Made by a program: the position numbers and the translations under genes
The notes under the pieces: generated by a model
Seen by the model: only the letters and a program-made list of their open reading frames with translations
What the model was told of the DNA's origin: nothing
The model's database searches: none
Assembly: GCA_009779525.1 (NCBI GenBank)
Contig: WREB01000088.1
Coordinates: 1 to 5,832, forward strand
Reading direction: 5' to 3'
From: Defluviitaleaceae bacterium
GTDB taxonomy: Bacteria > Bacillota_A > Clostridia > Lachnospirales > WQUN01
DNA: 5,832 nt
Shown here: positions 1 through 5,031 of the stretch, one piece after another
How positions within the stretch are numbered: the stretch's first letter is position 1
Layout of the letters: each line of letters begins with the position of its first letter

Positions 1-785
1 CACATATGCAGCAAATCGGGAACGACGTGTATTCCGTCCCCGATGCATTCGATGTAGACGTCGTCGAGCAGAAACGAGCCCTCGACTATGCCGGGCCTGC
101 ATTTGCCATCCTGGTAGCGCAGCGCCGAAACGCAGCAGTAGAAATGCGTGACGAGCCTGTAGCCGTAGGCAAGCGCCAAACGAAGCTCCGAAAGCGACGC
201 GTCGGAGTGCGCGATGGCGGGAAGGATTCCCTGATCGCTTAATTTTTTTCCGAATTCGAGCGCGCCTTGAAGCTCCGGCGCGGCGCTCCAGCGCTTTATC
301 AAGCGGCCGTACCCCAGTATTTTTTCGTACTCGGCGGGTTCGGGGGCCCTGACGTACTCGGGGTCCTGCGCTCCGCTTTGCCTCGGCGAAAAATAAGGGC
401 CCTCCAGATGGAGTCCGGGCATGTCCGCGCCTTCGTATTTTGTTTGCCTGAAGCGTTCGAACGCGTTAAAAACTTCGAAGAGCTCCTCGTTCGAAGCGCT
501 CATCGTCGTCGGGTAGACGGTGGTCGCGCCGTTGTGCGCGGAAGCGCGCCCCGCGGTCAAAAACGCATCCTCCGTCGCGTCCATGTAGTCGGCGCCGCCC
601 GCCCCGTGGGTGTGGATGTCGATGAAGCCGGCCGAGGCGTATAGCCCGCCCGCGTCGAGCGTGCGCCCGGAAATGGCGCCGCGTTCGCCGACGTTTTTGA
701 TTGTTCCGCCGTCGATCGATATGGTTTGGTTTTCGCGCACCGCGCCGTCCGATACGACGCGCGCGTTTATGATGTTTAGCGCCAC
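1..785 (-). CDS. nagA: N-acetylglucosamine-6-phosphate deacetylase (NagA family), 3' end outside window
   Basis: This amidohydrolase removes the acetyl group from GlcNAc-6-phosphate in the cytoplasm, giving GlcN-6-phosphate for NagB. Translating the minus strand from the GTG at 785 gives 261 residues before the window edge; the family is usually about 380-400. Visible motifs are the N-terminal beta-strand domain, FIDIHTHGAGG (H58, H60), HLEGPY (E128, matching the metal ligand Glu131 of E. coli NagA), AHSDAS (H193), THFY (H214) and GDGIHV (H253, a substrate-binding His). The catalytic Asp (E. coli Asp273) would lie beyond the edge. The usual THxxNAM loop reads THFYCCVSAL, which fits a NagA subgroup I recall from other bacteria. 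GTG is the only sensible start: the preceding in-frame codon is AAC and the one before that is the stop of the upstream gene. A weak SD (GGTGAT, 798-793) lies inside that gene, which suggests translational coupling. Family assignment is secure; exact substrate is inferred. Confidence 0.93.
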   Translation of the reverse strand, partial: MALNIINARVVSDGAVRENQTISIDGGTIKNVGERGAISGRTLDAGGLYASAGFIDIHTHGAGGADYMDATEDAFLTAGRASAHNGATTVYPTTMSASNEELFEVFNAFERFRQTKYEGADMPGLHLEGPYFSPRQSGAQDPEYVRAPEPAEYEKILGYGRLIKRWSAAPELQGALEFGKKLSDQGILPAIAHSDASLSELRLALAYGYRLVTHFYCCVSALRYQDGKCRPGIVEGSFLLDDVYIECIGDGIHVVPDLLHM

Positions 786-788
786 GTT

Positions 789-1613
789 TTATATCACCGG
801 AGGCTTGTACGCGTCGCCGACGCAGTACAGTCGGCAGTCCGGGTGGCGCTGCATGAGCGAGGCGGGAACTTCCGGCGTGACGGGCCCGTGCAGTATCCGG
901 CGGATGATGCTCGCGTTCCTGCTGTTGCCAGTGAAGAAGCGGAGTTTTTTTGCCGACAAGATTTCCTTCATCCCGACGGTCACGCAGTGGCCGGGCATCG
1001 CGTCGTAGTTTCCCCCGTACGGCAGGGAGTTTATTACGCGGGTCGAGTAGTGCACCTTAAGCACGCGCGTCGGGTATCCGGCGAATTCCTCCGCGGTAAT
1101 TTTTTCCTCCGGCGGCTCGTTAAACGCGATGTGACCGTCAAGCCCGATTCCGCCGATGCATACGTCGACGCCGCCGTCTTTTTTTTGGATCAGGTCCCAA
1201 ATCGCGCGCGTATTTTTCGGGTCGGGGAATATCCTGTTTGAGGCGGGCACGTTCAGCTCGGGCCTGATCTCCCCATAAAATTCGCGGTCCATGAATCCCT
1301 TGAAGCTGAGCGGGTGCGACGGTTCCATCAACGTGTTTTCGTCCCACATGTACTCGTCCATGTTGATGATCGTCGTGTTCTTAAGCGAAATATCGTTGCG
1401 GTTTGCGATCCACGCGAACCGCTTTGCGTACCCCGTCGGGCCGACCGGTAGAATCAGCATCGAAGGCCTTCCGGCCTCGTTGTTTTTTACGATCGTCTCG
1501 GCGATGCATATCGCCATCAGATAGTCGACGTCCGTTCCGCCGTCCACGCGCTCGAGCGCGATCGGGCTTCCTATTCCCATATCTTCCTGCCTTATTTTCG
1601 TGTAATCCGGCAT
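789..1613 (-). CDS. nagB: Glucosamine-6-phosphate deaminase, NagB family (canonical-looking paralog)
   Basis: The predicted role is deamination and isomerisation of GlcN-6-phosphate to fructose-6-phosphate plus ammonia in the cytoplasm. The protein has 274 residues (E. coli NagB has 266). Visible motifs are LPVGPTGY (55-62, substrate loop), NMDEY (84-88; D86 matches the ring-opening Asp72 of E. coli) and GIGLDGHIAFNEP (155-167), with D159, H161 and E166 matching Asp141/His143/Glu148. TRVINS keeps R192, matching phosphate-binding Arg172, and the following loop GNSRNAS carries a basic residue (R232) near the Lys208 position. The ATG at 1613 has a strong GGAGGG SD (1625-1620) six bases upstream. 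It lies 24 nt after the other NagB paralog and 3 nt before nagA, in the same reading frame as nagA. By residues it is the better candidate of the two for true GlcN-6-P deaminase activity. A related amino-sugar phosphate such as GalN-6-P cannot be excluded. Confidence 0.93.
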   Translation of the reverse strand: MPDYTKIRQEDMGIGSPIALERVDGGTDVDYLMAICIAETIVKNNEAGRPSMLILPVGPTGYAKRFAWIANRNDISLKNTTIINMDEYMWDENTLMEPSHPLSFKGFMDREFYGEIRPELNVPASNRIFPDPKNTRAIWDLIQKKDGGVDVCIGGIGLDGHIAFNEPPEEKITAEEFAGYPTRVLKVHYSTRVINSLPYGGNYDAMPGHCVTVGMKEILSAKKLRFFTGNSRNASIIRRILHGPVTPEVPASLMQRHPDCRLYCVGDAYKPPVI

Positions 1614-1637
1614 TTTTATCCCTCCGTTTAAATAGGG

Positions 1638-2465
1638 TTATATTTCGAGCGGTATGTTTAATACCGCGCGGGTCGTGTAGACCGTGCAGTCGGGGTGCGT
1701 CTGCAGCAGCGACCCTGGCACTTCCGACGTGACCGGACCGTGCAGGACCTGCCTTATCACGGTCGCGCAGGTGCCCCAGCACGCGAAGAAGCAGCATTTT
1801 TTCGACGAAAGGATCTCGCGCATCCCGATTGAAACGCAGTAGCGCGGCATCCCGCGGTAGTTGGCCCCGTTCCATAGGCTGTTTGTGACCTGCGTGGTGT
1901 AGTAGATGGGAAGCACCCTCGTCGGAAGCTTCGCGAACTCGCCCGCCTCCATCGGGTAAAGCGGCGGCTCGTTGAACGCGATGTGGCCGTCGACGCCGAA
2001 CCCGCCGAAGCAGATGTCGACGCCCCCGTCCTTTTTATTTATCAAGTCCCAGATGCGCCCGGTGTTCGCGGGCTCCGGAAAAATCCTGTTTTCGGGCGGC
2101 ACGTTCAATTCGTCCTTTATCCTGCCGTAAAAAAAGTCGTTCATGAACCTGATGAAGCTCATCGGATGCTTCGGGTCGATTAGCTCCTTTTCGGTCAGCA
2201 TGTATTCGTCCATGTTGATGATCGTCACGTTTTTAAGCGAGACGCCGTGCTCGTTCACCAGACGCGCGAAACGCTTCGCGTAGCCGGTCGGCCCTACGGG
2301 CACGATGAACGTCGACGGCCTGCCCGCCCTGTTGTTTTTTACGATCGTTTCCAGCATCATTATCGCCTGGATGTAGTCGCATTCGTCGTCGCGCTCGATA
2401 AATTCGAGCCTGACCGGACTTCCTATACCGACTTCCTCCGGCTTCATGTCGCGCAGGTCCTTCAA
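1638..2465 (-). CDS. NagB-family paralog with altered phosphate-binding residues
   Basis: This 275-residue protein belongs to the glucosamine-6-phosphate deaminase/isomerase fold and aligns without gaps to the neighbouring NagB over about 270 residues (roughly 58% identity by hand count). The catalytic core is intact: GPTGY (58-62), NMDEY (D86) and GFGVDGHIAFNEP with D159, H161 and E166. Two phosphate-contact positions differ. TQVTNS has Q192 where E. coli has Arg172, and the loop matching Lys208 reads CWGTCAT, with no basic residue. Cys224, 225, 229 and 233 cluster there. The start is TTG: AAAGGGG (2481-2475) lies nine bases upstream, and this start gives exactly the paralog's N-terminal length up to the shared GIGSP motif. 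An alternative ATG at residue 7 (2447-2445), with AAGGA ten bases upstream, is possible. It lies 21 nt after the dehydrogenase gene. Deaminase/isomerase chemistry is likely; the substrate is unclear and may not be GlcN-6-P. Confidence 0.88.
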   Translation of the reverse strand: MKDLRDMKPEEVGIGSPVRLEFIERDDECDYIQAIMMLETIVKNNRAGRPSTFIVPVGPTGYAKRFARLVNEHGVSLKNVTIINMDEYMLTEKELIDPKHPMSFIRFMNDFFYGRIKDELNVPPENRIFPEPANTGRIWDLINKKDGGVDICFGGFGVDGHIAFNEPPLYPMEAGEFAKLPTRVLPIYYTTQVTNSLWNGANYRGMPRYCVSIGMREILSSKKCCFFACWGTCATVIRQVLHGPVTSEVPGSLLQTHPDCTVYTTRAVLNIPLEI

Positions 2466-2486
2466 TGGGATCCGCCCCTTTCCATA

Positions 2487-3479
2487 TTATAAGTTGACGG
2501 CGACGGGCCCGCCCTTTTCGGCCGACTCCATTTCGGCGAACACGAGCCGCATCGTCCGAAGCACGCTTTCGACCGGAACCGTTTCAAAACGGCCGCGGTC
2601 GATGACTCGCCCGATAAATTCGTCCGCCTCGCGCATATAGGGGTCGGCCTTGTCAAGCTCGGGCGCGAACGGCTCCGCGCCGTCCGGGTAAACCTTGAAC
2701 CCGCCGGCGTTCATTTCGACCGTGGCGTTTTCGAAGCGGACCGTGAACGACATGCTAAACGGATACTTGCCTGCGAACCCCCAGTCGGCGGTCGAGTTAA
2801 TAATCATCCCGGGGTATTCGTAGCGCGTCAGAAGCGACTCGAAGCGCATCTTCGCGTGGGTCGCTTGCGACGAAACCGAAGCGGGCGGCCCGAACGCATA
2901 TTGGATGAAATCCGCGTCGTGCACGTGCAAGTCGAGCGCGGCCCCGCCGCTTTTATCGAAGTCGTTCATCCACCGCTTCCAAGAATGCACCGGAAACTGG
3001 CAGAGGCGGTTGAACTCGGCGCGCACCGTCCGGCCGTACGCTTCGGTTGATATATATTCCCTAAGCTTCACGTATTCGGGCCAAAACCTGAGGCACTGGC
3101 CGATTTGCAAGATTTTTCCGTTTAGTTTCGCCGCTTCAGCCATTTTTTCGCAGTCCGCGATGCTAAGCGCAATCGGCTTCTCGGAAAGGACGTGGGCCCC
3201 CGCCTTAACCGCCTTGATCGCGATCTCGGCGTGAAGGTAAGAAGGGACCGCCGAAATAATAAAATCGGGCGCCTCGTTTTTAAGCAGGGCGTCCGCGTCC
3301 GTGTATTTCCTGTAATTTATTGTTGATTTATCCGGATCTTCGGGCAGGTCCATACGGCTTTCCTCGACGTCGCTAATCGCGACGATTACAAAGTCGCCCC
3401 GATCCTTCTCAAGGCGAAGTAAATTTTTCAAATGCCCCCGCCCCAACATCCCGACTCCGATCAACGCCCCTTTAAGCAT
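2487..3479 (-). CDS. Gfo/Idh/MocA-family NAD(P)-dependent sugar dehydrogenase
   Basis: This 330-residue cytoplasmic oxidoreductase is of normal length for the family. An N-terminal Rossmann fold begins with GALIGVGMLGRGH (dinucleotide loop GxGxxG, residues 8-13). SEKPIALS holds the family lysine (K101 in EKP). GGAALDLHVHDADF (178-191) supplies the D183/H187 pair of the catalytic D-x-x-x-H motif in the C-terminal alpha/beta domain. There is no signal peptide, which argues against the secreted GH109 glycosidases of the same fold. It is first in the leftward operon, 21 nt before the NagB paralogs, which suggests it oxidises or epimerises an amino sugar or a sugar released from the same glycan; that link is inference. 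Members act on inositol, glucose, UDP-sugars, sialic-acid derivatives and others, so the substrate cannot be named. The ATG at 3479 has a weak AAAGGCGG SD (3493-3486) six bases upstream. Confidence 0.92.
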   Translation of the reverse strand: MLKGALIGVGMLGRGHLKNLLRLEKDRGDFVIVAISDVEESRMDLPEDPDKSTINYRKYTDADALLKNEAPDFIISAVPSYLHAEIAIKAVKAGAHVLSEKPIALSIADCEKMAEAAKLNGKILQIGQCLRFWPEYVKLREYISTEAYGRTVRAEFNRLCQFPVHSWKRWMNDFDKSGGAALDLHVHDADFIQYAFGPPASVSSQATHAKMRFESLLTRYEYPGMIINSTADWGFAGKYPFSMSFTVRFENATVEMNAGGFKVYPDGAEPFAPELDKADPYMREADEFIGRVIDRGRFETVPVESVLRTMRLVFAEMESAEKGGPVAVNL

Positions 3480-3502
3480 AACGCGCCGCCTTTCGCTTTT
3501 TT

Positions 3503-3534
3503 GTTTAACGTTTAATCATCGGGTTAAAGTTTAA
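3503..3534 (+). repeat. Three GTTTAA direct repeats
   Basis: GTTTAA occurs at 3503-3508, 3510-3515 and 3529-3534, with a reverse-related GTTAAA at 3523-3528. The third copy overlaps the candidate leftward -10. They could be regulator half-sites or simply reflect AT-rich composition. Confidence 0.3.
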
Positions 3535-3555
3535 GCCCAAATAATTATTTGTCAA
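3528..3555 (-). promoter_or_regulatory. Candidate sigma70-type promoter for the leftward operon
   Basis: Read on the minus strand, a perfect -35 hexamer TTGACA (3555-3550) is followed after 16 bases by TAAACT (3533-3528), which matches four of six positions of the -10 consensus. Transcription would start near 3521, giving a leader of about 40 nt before the ATG at 3479. The perfect -35, the AT-rich setting and the correct position support it. The weak -10 suggests that it may need an activator. Confidence 0.55.
3538..3551. repeat. Perfect 14-bp palindrome, candidate operator
   Basis: CAAATAATTATTTG reads the same on both strands. It fills most of the spacer and touches the -35 hexamer of the candidate leftward promoter, a position where a bound repressor would block polymerase. 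The AT-only core makes chance occurrence more likely than for a mixed-base palindrome, so an operator role is inference. Confidence 0.4.
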
Positions 3556-3565
3556 CAGACCTAAC

Positions 3566-3582
3566 CGGCGCCGGGCGCGCCG
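3566..3582. repeat. Short GC-rich inverted repeat where the rightward -35 would lie
   Basis: CGGCGC and GCGCCG form a six-base-pair stem around a five-base loop (CGGGC). The repeat occupies the place where the -35 of the rightward promoter would be expected, and no -35 consensus is present there. No T-run follows it on either strand, so it does not look like an intrinsic terminator. Confidence 0.35.
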
Positions 3583-3587
3583 CGATA

Positions 3588-3596
3588 TGGTATGAT
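3588..3596 (+). promoter_or_regulatory. Candidate extended -10 promoter for the rightward genes
   Basis: TGGTATGAT is an extended -10 element (TGn followed by TATGAT, five of six matches). Initiation about seven bases downstream (near 3603) would leave a leader of roughly 19 nt containing the SD at 3612-3618 and then the ATG at 3622. The lack of a -35 is tolerable for extended -10 promoters. This placement makes the upstream in-frame ATG at 3592 unusable, because it lies inside the promoter. Confidence 0.5.
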
Positions 3597-3611
3597 TGAA
3601 AAAAATCGATC

Positions 3612-3618
3612 GGGGGGA
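3612..3618 (+). promoter_or_regulatory. Ribosome binding site that fixes the start at 3622
   Basis: GGGGGGA lies three bases before the ATG at 3622. It resembles the G-run leader of the next gene (3612-3617 and 5019-5025 are both G-runs). The alternative ATG at 3592 has no purine-rich leader, so 3622 is preferred. Confidence 0.65.
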
Positions 3619-3621
3619 CGC

Positions 3622-5019
3622 ATGCCAACGATTGAAGCGGTGCCGGGCGGATGGGCCGTAAACGTAGGCGATTCGCGCGCGGCGTTCATCGAAGCGGGAA
3701 GCTTCGTATTGGCCGACGTCAGGTTCAGGCAGGACGGAAGGAAGCTTTTGCACAAAAACCATCTCGCGTTCCCGGTCACGTCAAACAACGGCTATCCCTA
3801 CATGTGGGCGGACGATTTCAAAGTTAAAATCACGCAGGGCGAATCGCCCGAATGGTCGCTTGACGCCGTCAACGCGGAGGGCACCGCCTCCGTTTCGTCA
3901 AAGCTTCGCGTGCGCGCCGAAGGCGGCGCGTTTTTTTATCGCGTGAGCCAATCGCTTACCGCATTAAAGGATTATAAGCTGGAAACGTTCAACGGGACGG
4001 CGGAAAAAGTCGACGTGGACGGAATTACCCATTACGTCGTCGAGTTCACCGATCCCTATTACATGCACGCGGCGGGGCCCGCGGTAAAGTTCGAGGGGCA
4101 TTGGCCCGGCATCTACTGCCCCGGCCAGGAGGCCGACGCGTCCGAATGGAGGAAGCGCTGGAGCGTTTTCGCGTACGAAAAGCCGGACGGGCGCTTCGAC
4201 GCGTGGAGGCATAACCACAACAACGTGAGCGGATACGTCTTCAAAAAAATCGAAAGGGGCGGGCGCTTCGTCGTTTTCGACGACCCCGAAGGCAACGTCG
4301 CCCACAAATTTTTAACCAACGACTGCTACATATGGATTTGCCTCTGGGGTTACGACGCGCATTTGGGCGTCATAACCCCCGAGCCGGTTCTGCGCGAGGG
4401 CCGAACGCTTTCGATGGAATACGAATTCTTCGAGGCGCCCCCCGATTTGAACGAAAAAATTCGGGCGAACCTGGACGAGGGCGAAACTTCGGAATGGATG
4501 GAAAGAAGCCTCGACGTCCCGGTCTATGTGAACGGGGTAAACTCGTTTGATAAAAAGCTTTCGCTTCTCGACCATTCGTCGATCGCGTGGCAAAAGAGCG
4601 CCGAAGGAGCGGTTTGGGACAAGACGGCCGGACATGGCGACGACCATTCGCTGAAGCTTGTCGGCGGCGACGGCGCCGAAGCGCACTGGCAGGTGCAGCT
4701 CGGGCAGGAAAACTTCACCTGGCCCCTTTACGAGGGGCGCAAGTATCTGCTTCGCTTCCACGCGAAGACGAAACTTACCGGGGGCGTCCTTACGGCGTCG
4801 GTCCGGTTCGCTTCGCCGCGCTGGCCCGGGATCTGCGGTAGGGTGCTTCCGCCGGAAGGCGTTCGCTCGGTCACAGAAAACGGCGACTCCGACTGGAAAA
4901 TGATCGAACTCGTCACGCCGGAGGCGCCGAAAAACGTTTTTTGGGCGCACGTCACGTTCAAGCTCGCCGGTCCCGGAACCGCCTGGATCGACGACGTCAC
5001 GTTTTCGGAAATCAAATAG
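3622..5019 (+). CDS. Uncharacterised two-domain protein with C-terminal carbohydrate-binding-like jelly roll
   Basis: I cannot assign this 465-residue protein to a named family. Residues 1 to about 300 look all-beta, with alternating hydrophobic strands and many aromatics. WRHNHNNVSGY (195-205; H197, H199) is a striking polar/aromatic patch, and the later EPVLREGRTLSMEYEF stretch resembles the last strands of galactose-mutarotase-like supersandwich domains. From about residue 320 (W323) to the end, the pattern is that of a CBM4/9-like jelly roll: a substrate-facing WQVQL strand, a YLLRFHAKT strand and the typical closing GTAWIDDVTF (452-461). No signal peptide or membrane segment is seen, so as read it is cytoplasmic. 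It is followed after 12 nt by a GH2-like gene and faces an amino-sugar operon, so a role in glycan binding or processing is likely. It could be a non-catalytic sugar-binding protein, an epimerase-like enzyme or a new glycosidase or lyase. Confidence 0.85.
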   Translation: MPTIEAVPGGWAVNVGDSRAAFIEAGSFVLADVRFRQDGRKLLHKNHLAFPVTSNNGYPYMWADDFKVKITQGESPEWSLDAVNAEGTASVSSKLRVRAEGGAFFYRVSQSLTALKDYKLETFNGTAEKVDVDGITHYVVEFTDPYYMHAAGPAVKFEGHWPGIYCPGQEADASEWRKRWSVFAYEKPDGRFDAWRHNHNNVSGYVFKKIERGGRFVVFDDPEGNVAHKFLTNDCYIWICLWGYDAHLGVITPEPVLREGRTLSMEYEFFEAPPDLNEKIRANLDEGETSEWMERSLDVPVYVNGVNSFDKKLSLLDHSSIAWQKSAEGAVWDKTAGHGDDHSLKLVGGDGAEAHWQVQLGQENFTWPLYEGRKYLLRFHAKTKLTGGVLTASVRFASPRWPGICGRVLPPEGVRSVTENGDSDWKMIELVTPEAPKNVFWAHVTFKLAGPGTAWIDDVTFSEIK

Positions 5020-5025
5020 GGGGGG
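5019..5025 (+). promoter_or_regulatory. G-run ribosome binding site for the GH2-like gene
   Basis: Seven consecutive G bases begin at the last base of the upstream stop codon and end six bases before the ATG at 5032. Overlap of the SD with the stop codon suggests coupled translation of the two rightward genes. Confidence 0.6.
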
Positions 5026-5031
5026 TATCGG

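Larger units (their letters stand above)
3480..3621. promoter_or_regulatory. Divergent intergenic control region between the two gene sets
   Basis: These 142 bases separate the starts of the leftward operon and the rightward genes. The left and middle part (about 3500-3555) is AT-rich, in contrast with the surrounding coding DNA, and holds a candidate leftward promoter, a perfect palindrome and three GTTTAA repeats. The right part is GC-rich, with a short hairpin-capable inverted repeat followed by an extended -10 element and an SD for the rightward gene. The layout fits shared control by one regulator, but no regulator gene is in the window. Confidence 0.7.

Noticed and set aside
1179..1186. 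Run of eight A bases on the coding strand of the second nagB paralog, a possible slippage site
   Set aside because: The frame stays intact across it, encoding Gln-Lys-Lys-Asp, and the paralog has matching residues (Asn-Lys-Lys-Asp) without the run. No overlapping frame product is plausible.
6..1241. Several plus-strand open frames of 66-132 codons over the left part of the window
   Set aside because: They overlap the minus-strand nagA and nagB genes, which have clear family motifs. Their translations are rich in Arg, Val and Ala, as expected for shadow frames.
2487..3479. The dehydrogenase as a GH109-type alpha-N-acetylgalactosaminidase
   Set aside because: GH109 enzymes share the fold but are longer and usually exported. 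This protein is 330 residues with no export signal, so ordinary Gfo/Idh/MocA oxidoreductase is the safer call.
3592..3621. Upstream ATG adding ten residues to the 465-residue protein
   Set aside because: There is no SD before it, it falls inside the candidate -10 element, and a G-rich SD directly precedes the ATG at 3622.
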